From positions 5,592,886-5,656,885 of the forward strand of contig NC_019697.1 in the NCBI RefSeq assembly GCF_000317145.1: a stretch of 64,000 bases of DNA, in the 5' to 3' direction. The position numbers and the translations under genes were made by a program. Below the pieces are notes generated by a model, which was not told the DNA's origin, did not search any database, and saw nothing but the letters and a program-made list of their open reading frames with translations. Numbering within the stretch: position 1 is the stretch's first letter; each line of letters begins with the position of its first letter. Below are positions 9,229-17,911 of this stretch, piece by piece. The DNA is from Chamaesiphon minutus PCC 6605. GTDB lineage: Bacteria > Cyanobacteriota > Cyanobacteriia > Cyanobacteriales > Chamaesiphonaceae.

Positions 9229-9594
9229 CTAAATTTTATATATTGAAACTACTCCATTCACATCAAAATCAATTTCTAACCGAAATCCTTGCAACAAGCT
9301 TGTGCCTAAAAGTGGCTTTAATCCAGTAGCTAAAACTGGGACTAATTTTTCTTCCCCATCCCACAAAATAGTTGCTATGTGGATCGGTAATAAGGACTCA
9401 CTATTATCGGCTAACCGGACAGCTACACTCGAATATAGTGGCAAATTCATCGCACTGATTGCTTGGGGTGGCAAGGTAAGATAGTCATTGAAGCCAGTAT
9501 CGACCACAAAATCTATCCCGAAATTAGGTTGTCCTGGTAATAAAAACACTACCTGCACGCTCGGTCTTCCATTGATAACTTTACCTTGAATCAC
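9229..9594 (-). CDS. Clan AA (retropepsin-like) aspartic protease domain protein
   Basis: 121 residues, single domain. DFVVDTGFNDYLTLP (about 28-42) carries the retropepsin D-T-G triad with its hydrophobic lead-in. The stretch VLATGLKPLLGTSLLQGFRLEIDF (about 87-110) matches the C-terminal hydrophobic plus LLG signature of the clan. As in viral retropepsins it would need to dimerise to form an active site. It starts at GTG 9594 and overlaps the stop of the upstream small gene by four bases (GTGA), so translation is coupled. Substrate unknown; a toxin-antitoxin-like or processing role is inference. Confidence 0.75.
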   Translation of the reverse strand: MIQGKVINGRPSVQVVFLLPGQPNFGIDFVVDTGFNDYLTLPPQAISAMNLPLYSSVAVRLADNSESLLPIHIATILWDGEEKLVPVLATGLKPLLGTSLLQGFRLEIDFDVNGVVSIYKI

Positions 9595-9863
9595 TTAGCA
9601 ACCCGCTCCATTTCTCCGCCAAAAACTACCGCGACATCGTAGCCGATTCGGAGCGTAAATAATCGAGCTACAGGATTTTTAGCTTTTAACTTCATAGCTG
9701 TTTCCACACCACTTGGATCGATCCCATATTCACCCGTCTCGGCGTCGATGACAATCATCTGCCCGATATTTTCTCCATGCTCGACTTCTTGCCGGATACT
9801 ATTCTCGTAAAATTGCTTTGCTCTACCAGCAACTTCTTCCATCGTCCAAAAAATAGCTTGCAT
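9591..9863 (-). CDS. Conserved hypothetical protein, upstream partner of the retropepsin-like gene
   Basis: 90 residues from ATG 9863, chosen because GAGGAG stands five bases upstream; a GTG two codons earlier sits too close to that box. Sequence features: an N-terminal helix (MEEVAGRAKQFYENSIRQEV), a central IVIDAETGEYGID, and a C-terminal LFTLRIGYDVAVVFGG. The DAETGEYGID segment is seen, from memory, in small cyanobacterial proteins that sit next to clan AA proteases. Function unknown. The four-base overlap with the protease gene argues for a stoichiometric partner. Confidence 0.65.
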   Translation of the reverse strand: MQAIFWTMEEVAGRAKQFYENSIRQEVEHGENIGQMIVIDAETGEYGIDPSGVETAMKLKAKNPVARLFTLRIGYDVAVVFGGEMERVAK

Positions 9864-10035
9864 AATCACTCCTCTTGGTTGTCGTTACAGTTATTGTAGC
9901 TAATCCTCGAAATCGATCGTTAGTATCATGCCTCTTATTTGATAGCGCGATTGAGCCTTCTTCACAATTCGCGATCGATTTACTGAAGCACCTTTAAATT
10001 GAAGCTTGCGCATCGTCTAGCGACGATCTAACTCT

Positions 10036-10587
10036 TCATTGAAAAGACTTAGCCAGTAATATGTAAATACGTTTTAGAATCATAAATAAATTTAGCGCAA
10101 ACTGAATTGTCAAGTAATAGATTACAAGTGCCAACAACCATTGAAACGAACACGTATTAATTAAAAATAAAGTACAATTACTAGTTTTGAGAAAATAAAT
10201 CAAAAGTGTTGCCACAGTTATGATTGAAACTAATATTGAGAAAGATATATTAATGTAAATTTCTCGCAGTAACTCACGAGTTTTAATTCTTCTTTTATTC
10301 TCAACTGGATCTGTAGCTTCAGGTAAGCCTGATTTTTTATCAGAGATGTCATACACTAATAGTAACAAATTGAATAACAATGCAGAAAAAATTGACAACG
10401 AAGTTATTAGTGCGTTAACTAAAGCATCATTCAAGGACATTCCTACATGAACTATGAAGCCAGAAATAGTGAGAGGTAGAAGAAAAAATAATGTAATATC
10501 TAAATAAGATATTTTCCTGGTTATATTATTTTTTAATGTATTAATGTGATCTTTGATTATATTAGCGATTGAAATTTTGTCAAACAT
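10036..10587 (-). CDS. Four-helix membrane protein, second gene of a RexAB-like pair
   Basis: 183 residues. Four hydrophobic segments are clear (about 30-48, 57-80, 110-133 and 148-172), joined by a charged cytosolic-type loop (SDKKSGLPEATDPVENKRR, about 82-100). No enzymatic motif is seen. Its ATG lies four bases after the stop of the 310-residue gene, so the two form one unit. Lambda RexB (144 residues, four helices, ion channel) and Kiwa KwaA (four helices) share this plan, but no sequence identity is claimed. The DNA is A/T-rich compared with both flanks, which suggests acquisition. Inferred role: membrane effector of an anti-phage pair. Confidence 0.55.
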   Translation of the reverse strand: MFDKISIANIIKDHINTLKNNITRKISYLDITLFFLLPLTISGFIVHVGMSLNDALVNALITSLSIFSALLFNLLLLVYDISDKKSGLPEATDPVENKRRIKTRELLREIYINISFSILVSIITVATLLIYFLKTSNCTLFLINTCSFQWLLALVIYYLTIQFALNLFMILKRIYILLAKSFQ

Positions 10588-10591
10588 GACT

Positions 10592-11524
10592 CTACGGATA
10601 TATCTGGTCTATAATTTCACTCATGTATTCTTCAGCAACTTTGTGAATACTATCAAAGTTAGGGTGTTCATCACTATCCATAATTATCCGATCGGATATA
10701 TCATAAGAAGCTTTTGCTTTTCCTAAGTTACCCAAATCAAAAATTCGCACACTTCCATTAATCTCAACTTCAATTTTTACTGTATCATAGTCAAATTTAA
10801 AGTCACGAATTTCAATTAATTTTTTCACGTCACTTTTAGAATCAAAAAAACTTTGAACTTTATGCCATAAAGGAATTCTATTTGCTGACAAAACAACTTC
10901 CATATTAAATGCTGTTTCTTCATGCCCTTCATCAAGTCCATCAATGCTATCACTAGTAGCACTGTACTTAACACATCGAAGCTTTTGAATATTTCCATTG
11001 GATATAATTTTCTTGATCACCTCTTCATTTATTAAAGTGTTAATTTCAATACAATAGCTAGAGTACTTTTTAGAAAAATATTTATCCAAAAAGCTTCCGA
11101 AGCTGCTGCGAATACCAAACACACCTGTCCGCTGTAGAATTAGAAGTCCTTCATCAGTATCTTTTGGTAGATAAAAAAGAAAATAGAACGGCAACACATC
11201 AGCATCATTCTTCTGCTTCTTGTAATTTGTTTTATCTGTCTGCACGTCGCGGATCTCACTTGCAATACCGTACACGCCACTTTCAATAATTCCGCTAATA
11301 CTTCTGCCATGCTGTTGAACACGAATTGATTTAATGTACATTTTGTAAGTATCGTTTGTATTGCCACTTTCAACTTCCTTGAGAAAAGTATTTATGACAT
11401 CATAGATATCATTGTAGCCGTCAAATTCACTTAATTTCTTACAATAATTTGCTTGCTTCTTTTTATCGATTTTATTTGTGTATTTTTTAATTCTAATTGT
11501 ATAAATAGATAAAAAAGTTTTCAT
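10592..11524 (-). CDS. Putative RexA-like soluble protein, first gene of a RexAB-like pair
   Basis: 310 residues, no membrane segment, Lys-rich N-terminus. A core at about 109-150 runs DVLPFYFLFYLP, then EGLLILQRTGVFGIRSSF. It is followed by EVIKKIISNGNIQKLRCVKY (168-187), a GHEE motif (200-203), and ANRIPLWHKVQSFF (214-227) before a beta-rich C-terminus. The order and spacing resemble lambda RexA (279 residues), which senses phage and acts through RexB. The match is by eye and weak. No catalytic residues are recognised. Codon use is A/T-rich, unlike neighbours. The partner gene at 10036-10587 follows after four bases. Confidence 0.5.
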   Translation of the reverse strand: MKTFLSIYTIRIKKYTNKIDKKKQANYCKKLSEFDGYNDIYDVINTFLKEVESGNTNDTYKMYIKSIRVQQHGRSISGIIESGVYGIASEIRDVQTDKTNYKKQKNDADVLPFYFLFYLPKDTDEGLLILQRTGVFGIRSSFGSFLDKYFSKKYSSYCIEINTLINEEVIKKIISNGNIQKLRCVKYSATSDSIDGLDEGHEETAFNMEVVLSANRIPLWHKVQSFFDSKSDVKKLIEIRDFKFDYDTVKIEVEINGSVRIFDLGNLGKAKASYDISDRIIMDSDEHPNFDSIHKVAEEYMSEIIDQIYP

Positions 11525-11762
11525 GCAAGCTTAGTACGACCCAAATATAAAGTGTGTTTTTAGCTCTATAAAAATAGAGCATTATAATTAGCAATAATCG
11601 ATAGATATCAATCTAAAGACATTTAGAAAAGTAAAATTATTACAAGGAGAATTTTAATTTTCCGGTGAATGTGCTTATAGTACCCATATAATCATTCTAA
11701 ATCTAAATATCTGTGAATTAGTTCAAGACATAGACCTAGCAGGCAGATTAGCTCATACTTGG

Positions 11763-13994
11763 CTAAATCAAAGACTCGATTGTGCTATTAAACACATCAC
11801 TCGATCGCATTGCTCGAACTGCTTTCTCTGTGTCAGGATGATAGTAACCACCAAGATCGACAGGTTTACCCTGCGAATTATTTAACTCAGCTACAATTTC
11901 CGTTTCGAGATCGATTAATTGCTGCGCTAACTTTCCAAATTTCGCCTTGAGTTCTGGATTTTTACCCTGCTCTGCCAACGCTTGCGCCCAATACATGGCG
12001 AGATAAAAATGACTGCCACGATTGTCTAATTCATGGACTTTTGCTGATGGCGATTTGCCATTATCTAAATATTTACCATTAGCTCGATCGAGTGTTTCTG
12101 CTAAAATTAGTGCGTCGGGATTATTTGTCTTCTGTCCCAAATCTTCCAACGCTACCGCTAGAGCTAAAAATTCGCCTAAGGAATCCCAGCGGAGATGTCC
12201 TTCGGTGACGAACTGTTGGACGTGTTTGGGCGCGGAACCACCCGCTCCCGTCTCGAATAAACCACCACCAGCCAGTAAAGGCACGATCGATAGCATCTTG
12301 GAACTCGTACCTAGTTCTAAAATTGGGAATAGATCGGTTAAATAATCTCGCAAAACATTCCCCGTGACAGAAATAACGTTTTTACCCGCCTTAATTTGCG
12401 TGCAAGTAAACCGCATCGCTGCTACTGGAGCAAGAATTTGAATATCTAGACCTGTCGTGTCGTGGTGCTGTAAATACTCATTCACCTTGACGATGAGATT
12501 GGCATCGTGAGCGCGATTGGCATCTAACCAGAAAATTGTCGGACAACCTGTCGCTCTGGCGCGACTTACGGCCAGTTTTACCCAATCCCGAACTGGTAAA
12601 TCCTTCGTCTGACACATCCGCCAGATATCGCCTGTTTCTACCTGATGTTCCATTAACGTTGCGCCAGTGGACGCTAGCACCCGCACTACGCCATCAACTG
12701 GAATTTCAAAGGTTTTATCGTGAGAGCCATATTCCTCGGCTTTCTGTGCCATCAAACCCACGTTGGCGACATTTCCCATCGTCGCGACATCAAATGCGCC
12801 CTGCTCCTGACAGAATTTGATACACTCCTGATACATCGTCGCATAAGAGCGATCGGGTATCATCGCTTTCATGTCGTGCGCTTGCCCATCCGCGCCCCAC
12901 ATCTTGCCAGAGGTACGAATCGCTGCCGCCATCGACGCATCAATAATCACATCGCTAGGAACGTGGAGGTTGGTAATTCCCTTATCGGAATTTACCATCG
13001 CTAGCTGGGCACGGTGATGATAGACTGCCTGAATGTCAGACTCGATCTCATTTTTTTCTGCTTCCGGTAAAGATTGAATCTTGGCATATACATCGCCAAT
13101 CCCATTATTCGGATTTACACCCAATCTGACAAAAGTATCGGCATATTTAGCAAACACATCTCGATAATAAACCTTGACAGCGTGCCCGAATAAAATCGGA
13201 TCGGAAATTTTCATCATCGTCGCCTTAACATGGAGCGACAGCAGGATATTTTCGGATTTTGCTGCATCTATTTCTCGATCGTAGAAAGCTCGCAATGCCT
13301 TGACACTCATCACCGCCGCATCGATGACTTCCCCCGCCGTCACTGCTGTTTTCTCTTTTAGCACCGTCACCGCGCCATCTGCTGCGACTAGCTCGATTTT
13401 GACATTCCCCGCTTCATTAATAACTACCGACTGCTCGCTCCCATAAAAATCACCACTTTCCATGTGAGCGACATGAGTTTTAGAATCTTGCTGCCATTTA
13501 CCCACCCGATGGGGATTTTTTTGGGCATATTGTTTCACCGATGCAGCTACCCGTCTGTCGGAATTGCCCTCACGCAAAACTGGATTCACCGCACTCCCTA
13601 AAATCTTCGCATACCGCGCTTTAATCTCTACTTCTACTTCATTCTGCGGTTGTGCTGGATAGTCGGGAATATCGTAACCCTGAACCTGTAATTCCTGAAT
13701 CGCGGCTGTCAATTGGGGCGTCGAAGCACTAATATTCGGTAACTTGATAATATTCGCTGCTGGTGTTTTTGCCAGTTCTCCCAAGATTGCGAGATCGTCG
13801 GGTTGTTGTTGTGCTGCTGTCAACCGCTCTGGAAAAGCCGCAATAATCCGCCCAGCCAAGGAAATATCGCTAGTCTCGATCGTGACATTAGCAGCTTTGG
13901 TAAATGCTTGGACGATCGGCAAGAAAGAATATGTTGCCAAAGCTGGAGCTTCATCGGTAAAGGTATAGACGATTTTTGAGGGTTGAGCTGTCAT
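11763..13994 (-). CDS. icd: NADP-dependent isocitrate dehydrogenase, monomeric type
   Basis: 743 residues, the usual length of the monomeric IDH-II family. It oxidatively decarboxylates isocitrate to 2-oxoglutarate with NADP in the cytosol, supplying NADPH and the carbon skeleton for ammonia assimilation. The N-terminus ([20 protein letters not shown]) is diagnostic. Conserved internal stretches include [30 protein letters not shown] and [17 protein letters not shown]. Many cyanobacteria are known for the smaller homodimeric enzyme, so the monomeric form is worth noting. The gene stands alone between two AT-rich intergenic stretches. Confidence 0.93.
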   Translation of the reverse strand: MTAQPSKIVYTFTDEAPALATYSFLPIVQAFTKAANVTIETSDISLAGRIIAAFPERLTAAQQQPDDLAILGELAKTPAANIIKLPNISASTPQLTAAIQELQVQGYDIPDYPAQPQNEVEVEIKARYAKILGSAVNPVLREGNSDRRVAASVKQYAQKNPHRVGKWQQDSKTHVAHMESGDFYGSEQSVVINEAGNVKIELVAADGAVTVLKEKTAVTAGEVIDAAVMSVKALRAFYDREIDAAKSENILLSLHVKATMMKISDPILFGHAVKVYYRDVFAKYADTFVRLGVNPNNGIGDVYAKIQSLPEAEKNEIESDIQAVYHHRAQLAMVNSDKGITNLHVPSDVIIDASMAAAIRTSGKMWGADGQAHDMKAMIPDRSYATMYQECIKFCQEQGAFDVATMGNVANVGLMAQKAEEYGSHDKTFEIPVDGVVRVLASTGATLMEHQVETGDIWRMCQTKDLPVRDWVKLAVSRARATGCPTIFWLDANRAHDANLIVKVNEYLQHHDTTGLDIQILAPVAAMRFTCTQIKAGKNVISVTGNVLRDYLTDLFPILELGTSSKMLSIVPLLAGGGLFETGAGGSAPKHVQQFVTEGHLRWDSLGEFLALAVALEDLGQKTNNPDALILAETLDRANGKYLDNGKSPSAKVHELDNRGSHFYLAMYWAQALAEQGKNPELKAKFGKLAQQLIDLETEIVAELNNSQGKPVDLGGYYHPDTEKAVRAMRSSDVFNSTIESLI

Positions 13995-14210
13995 AATCTT
14001 CGTGGATGGGTGGCTTTGGCAATGATAGATGGTTCCAAACCATTATTTTGACATCTCTGGGGAATTTGGTGGTAGCGCAGTTGGCGAAATCTGAATTTGG
14101 GCGTAATTGGTGATGGTGCTACGATATGGATAATCGAATATTCGTGGTGCGTTACCCTTCGAGACAACACACCCTGATATTTTCATGCGAATCAGATATA
14201 GTTATTATGT

Positions 14211-15536
14211 TTACCTACTACTATAAGTAACTTTGATTTCTTCAATTAAATCGTAGAGTAAAGATTCAATTTTGACGATCGTTTGTCCGCGTTGCATTTC
14301 ATTCCCGATCGATTGTGTGAAGTTTTCGGCGAGACGACGACTGAGTTTGGCACTGTCAGGATCTTCTAATAACTTAGTCATGGCTGTATAAATAGATGCG
14401 GAGATTTCTTTGACGACACGATCGACCGCTTGTGCGGGCATTTCGCCGATACCTGGGAGCATTTGGAGATTGCGATAAGCGGGAGATTCGGACAAAGCTT
14501 TTTGAAATAAGTGGCGCAAAATTGCTTCTAAATCTGGTTGAACTTTAGGAATGACCCGATATACTATAATTTCTAAGGTTAGCTCGATTAATACTTCAAT
14601 TTCGTTGATGTTATTTAAATCGACGTGAGGGGTATTAAGATAGCTACGGATGACACGAGTTATTTGTCCGTCTCTAAGGGCACCTTGAGTTTGATGGAGT
14701 GTCTGGAGAATGACACCTTCGGTGAGTTCGTTGACGATTTGACCGACAAATAAGCGATTGAGTTCTGACTTGACTAGATCTAGCTTAATTAATTTTGCTT
14801 GTTGTAACCGAATGATAACCGGAATTATTCGTAGAAATTGCGCGAATGGCAATATTAATATTAGATCGTACCAGCGGCGAATTAGAACCTGTTGCCAACT
14901 TAGCTGGCGATTGTGACGGCGAATAAAGAAAATTCTACCCAATAGTTCGCCTGCAAAAATACTGATAAATATAACATCTATCTGCCAAAAATCATCGACA
15001 TAATTACCGGACTCGTTCAATCGCCGATAGTAGTTAGTAACGATTAAAGGCTTAATTTGGCGATCGAAGAATTGGATCTCTTTATCCCAGCCAGCTTTGG
15101 TTAAATACTCTTGACTCCAGAAGGTATTAAAGGCACCTTTGGCTGATTGATTTTTGACCCGATCTCGGATATCGTCTTTAATTCTTTCTAAGTTGCCAGT
15201 TTTGCCAGCTACTTGAAAAGGATTATTTTGAATCATGCTCACACTCAAAGTGTCCAATTGTTGCAGCCAACTTTGAGTTTGCGAAGAAGCTATTCCAGTT
15301 TGCTCGACGGTGCTTTTGAGTTGTTCGACAGCATTCAGATAACGCTCGGTTTCGCGATGGGGTTGGATGCCTTTAAACCTGTCGTATGCACGCACGACGC
15401 TAGGTAAATTGCGAAAGTAAAAATCGCGACAGGGAATATAAGTCAGATCGAATATCGATACTAAAAAACTAATCGAGGCAATAATTGCCATCGATCGCTC
15501 AAACCACATGTTCTTGCGCGTAGTTGTTGCTAACAC
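14211..15536 (-). CDS. Conserved cyanobacterial membrane protein of unknown function
   Basis: 441 residues. A hydrophobic segment near residues 13-31 is followed by a long soluble region. Two further hydrophobic segments then occur at about 188-206 (IDVIFISIFAGELLGRIFF) and 225-245 (DLILILPFAQFLRIIPVIIRL). The C-terminal 190 residues are helical and soluble. The membrane core with arginine-rich edges recalls the voltage-sensor-like part of ion-transporter proteins, but no pore motif is visible. The start is a GTG; an ATG nine codons in (15509) is an alternative. Function unknown. Confidence 0.65.
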   Translation of the reverse strand: MLATTTRKNMWFERSMAIIASISFLVSIFDLTYIPCRDFYFRNLPSVVRAYDRFKGIQPHRETERYLNAVEQLKSTVEQTGIASSQTQSWLQQLDTLSVSMIQNNPFQVAGKTGNLERIKDDIRDRVKNQSAKGAFNTFWSQEYLTKAGWDKEIQFFDRQIKPLIVTNYYRRLNESGNYVDDFWQIDVIFISIFAGELLGRIFFIRRHNRQLSWQQVLIRRWYDLILILPFAQFLRIIPVIIRLQQAKLIKLDLVKSELNRLFVGQIVNELTEGVILQTLHQTQGALRDGQITRVIRSYLNTPHVDLNNINEIEVLIELTLEIIVYRVIPKVQPDLEAILRHLFQKALSESPAYRNLQMLPGIGEMPAQAVDRVVKEISASIYTAMTKLLEDPDSAKLSRRLAENFTQSIGNEMQRGQTIVKIESLLYDLIEEIKVTYSSR

Positions 15537-15676
15537 TAAAAGATATTACAAAATACTTGGATCTCGCCACTCATTCTAGAGTATTTTGGCTATAGTTATT
15601 AGGCAAACAAAGGGTTACACCAGCATTCAGGATTTAATTTTAATTTCGCAAGCCCTAACCTTAACCCCTCACCCAC

Positions 15677-17212
15677 ATGGCGATCGTGCAAGATTTTAAC
15701 TGGAACAAGCTGCAAAATGGCTCTGATATTCGCGGAATTGCCCTCGAAGGCATCCCAGACGAACATGTCAATCTCACCCCCGCAGTCGCCAAAATCCTGG
15801 GACAAGCGTTTGTGACGTGGCTCTGTGGGAAGGTAAATAAACCCAGTACGCAACTAATCGTAGCAGTAGGACGCGACAGCCGCTTATCGGGGCCAGCAAT
15901 TATGCAAGCCACGCTCGATGGCATTACCGATCTCGGTTCTGAGGCTTATGATTTTGAGATGGCTTCGACGCCTGCGATGTTTATGAGTACGATTACGTCT
16001 GGATTTGAGTGCGACGGCGCGATTATGCTCACTGCCAGTCATTTACCATTCAATCGAAATGGATTAAAGTTTTTTACCGCGCAAGGTGGTTTAGAAAAAA
16101 AAGATATTAGCGATATTTTGCAGTTAGCGGCTAGCAATAATTTTGAAATTGCCGCAGCAAAAGGGGCAATTTCTCAACGCGATTTTATGTCAGTATATGC
16201 TAACCAATTTGTCGAGCAAATTCGGCAAGCTGTCAATCATCCTACTAATTTTGACCAACCATTATCGGGACTAAAAATTATCGTCGATGCGGGTAATGGT
16301 GCGGGCGGTTTTTATGCCGATCGCGTGTTGCAGCCATTAGGTGCAGATACGACTGGGAGCCAGTTTCTAGAGCCAGATGGCAATTTTCCCAATCATGTTC
16401 CCAACCCCGAAGATCCGACAGCAATGGCGGCAATTTGTCAAGCTGTTATCGAGCATCAAGCTGATTTTGGAATAATTTTCGATACGGATGTCGATCGATC
16501 GGCGGCGGTAGATAGTATGGGTAAAGAACTCAATCGCAATCGTTTAATTGGACTGATTAGCGCGATCGTTTTACAAGAACATCCAGGTTCGACAATTGTC
16601 ACTGATTCGATTACATCCGATGGTTTGACACAATTTATCCAGCAGGATTTGGGTGGCATTCACCATCGCTTCAAACGCGGTTATAAAAATGTAATTAATG
16701 AGTCGATTCGACTGAATCAAGACGGTAAAGAATCATGGGTAGCGATCGAAACTTCGGGACATGCCGCCATGAAGGAAAATCACTTTCTCGATGATGGTGC
16801 TTATTTAGTTAGTAAATTATTAGTCGAACTCGCTAAGTGTAACTTGGCTGGCAAATCGTTAACCGATTTAATTGCCAATCTCCAAGAACCAGTCGAGAGT
16901 AAGGAGTTGAGAATCAAGATTACTACCGCTGATTTTCAAGCCTATGGAAATGAAGTAATCGATCGAATGCAAACATTTGTAGCGAGTCAATCCGACTGGA
17001 AAATCGTCCCTAATAATTATGAAGGGGTGCGGGTTGCTTGTACGTCTGAAAGTGAAGATGGTTGGTTCTTATTACGATTATCTCTGCACGATCCGGTGAT
17101 TCCTGTAAATATTGAGTCGAATATAGCAGGTGGTGTCGATCGTATCAAGCAGCGACTCTTAGCGTTTTTAAAAACTCAGGAATCACTGGATTTAGCTGCC
17201 TTCGGAGCTTAA
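15677..17212 (+). CDS. Phosphoglucomutase/phosphomannomutase family protein
   Basis: 511 residues, alpha-D-phosphohexomutase superfamily. It interconverts hexose-1- and hexose-6-phosphates through a phosphoserine. Visible motifs are RDSRLSG (substrate/phosphate loop near the N-terminus), TASHLPFNRNGLK with the phosphoryl-carrying serine, the metal loop DTDVDRSA, and ETSGHAAMKEN (sugar-binding loop). The C-terminal phosphate-binding domain is present. Whether glucose or mannose phosphate is preferred cannot be told; TASHLP (not TASHNP) places it in a plant/cyanobacterial subgroup. The product would feed glycogen or nucleotide-sugar synthesis. Confidence 0.88.
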   Translation: MAIVQDFNWNKLQNGSDIRGIALEGIPDEHVNLTPAVAKILGQAFVTWLCGKVNKPSTQLIVAVGRDSRLSGPAIMQATLDGITDLGSEAYDFEMASTPAMFMSTITSGFECDGAIMLTASHLPFNRNGLKFFTAQGGLEKKDISDILQLAASNNFEIAAAKGAISQRDFMSVYANQFVEQIRQAVNHPTNFDQPLSGLKIIVDAGNGAGGFYADRVLQPLGADTTGSQFLEPDGNFPNHVPNPEDPTAMAAICQAVIEHQADFGIIFDTDVDRSAAVDSMGKELNRNRLIGLISAIVLQEHPGSTIVTDSITSDGLTQFIQQDLGGIHHRFKRGYKNVINESIRLNQDGKESWVAIETSGHAAMKENHFLDDGAYLVSKLLVELAKCNLAGKSLTDLIANLQEPVESKELRIKITTADFQAYGNEVIDRMQTFVASQSDWKIVPNNYEGVRVACTSESEDGWFLLRLSLHDPVIPVNIESNIAGGVDRIKQRLLAFLKTQESLDLAAFGA

Positions 17213-17263
17213 TATTGGGGTGGTTGCGGGGTTTGCTTTTTAGCTTCGATCGTAGATGGTGAA

Positions 17264-17305
17264 CCCACCCCGCCCTTCGGGCACCCCTCCGAGGAGGGGA
17301 TTTTT
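17264..17305 (+). terminator. Terminator-like hairpins after the phosphohexomutase gene
   Basis: A small GCCC-TTC-GGGC hairpin is followed by CCCCTCC / GGAGGGG and ATTTTTC, about 50-90 bases past the stop. Confidence 0.6.
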
Positions 17306-17412
17306 CTGTGGAGATTGTCGATAGAGTCCTGTATTTGGATCGACATCCAATAATTATAGGATGAGATTCAATAGATTAATCTAAATTAGTATGTAGATAT
17401 CTAACTCATGTC

Positions 17413-17760
17413 ATGGATATTTTTATTCAGAAACTTCACAATATAGTCAATGAGATAGAATCAAGGCATCCTAACGATCCTGAGAAAATAGTCTTGCTAA
17501 ATAGAATGACTGAATTAATGCTTGAAGATGAGAAGAGAACCATTGATTTTCTTGAAAATTGCAATACTAATCATGCACGTATTATCTACTGGCTTAGTCC
17601 CTGGTTCGATGACATTGCGTGTCAATTTTATAGCGATAAAGTTGCAGATGCTATGATATCTTTGATTGATAAATATCCTGAAGATATCATGCTGCAATCA
17701 GATGTGCAAATAGCGATCGATGTTATTCGTAACATTCAAAAAGATAATTCGCTCCAATAA
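17413..17760 (+). CDS. Small hypothetical protein (immunity-protein-like pattern)
   Basis: 115 residues, acidic, all-helical looking. Family not securely recognised. The stretch ARIIYWLSPWFDDIACQF (about 55-72) with a downstream LIDKYPEDIM resembles, from memory, small helical proteins that accompany contact-dependent or polymorphic toxins. No toxin gene is next to it. It could be an orphan immunity or solitary accessory gene. Its composition is more A/T-rich than the mutase and glgB on either side. The ATG at 17413 has no strong Shine-Dalgarno. Function not assigned. Confidence 0.55.
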   Translation: MDIFIQKLHNIVNEIESRHPNDPEKIVLLNRMTELMLEDEKRTIDFLENCNTNHARIIYWLSPWFDDIACQFYSDKVADAMISLIDKYPEDIMLQSDVQIAIDVIRNIQKDNSLQ

Positions 17761-17859
17761 CCGTAGAGTGTACATTTCATATAGGATACTTAGGAAATTA
17801 AAGGGGATAGTTATCATAGCTCGAATCTAGTCCATCGGCTGAATCGATTGTAAAAAAAT

Positions 17860-17889
17860 GGTAGGGGTAATTCATGAATTACCCCTACC
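17860..17889 (-). terminator. 30-bp perfect palindrome, terminator of glgB
   Basis: The half-site GGTAGGGGTAATTCA is followed directly by its exact reverse complement. Read on the minus strand it is followed by ATTTTTTTAC, so it works as a terminator for glgB 23 bases past its stop. The plus-strand side lacks a T tract. Confidence 0.75.
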
Positions 17890-17911
17890 CTTAATCGAGA
17901 TTTATACTATC

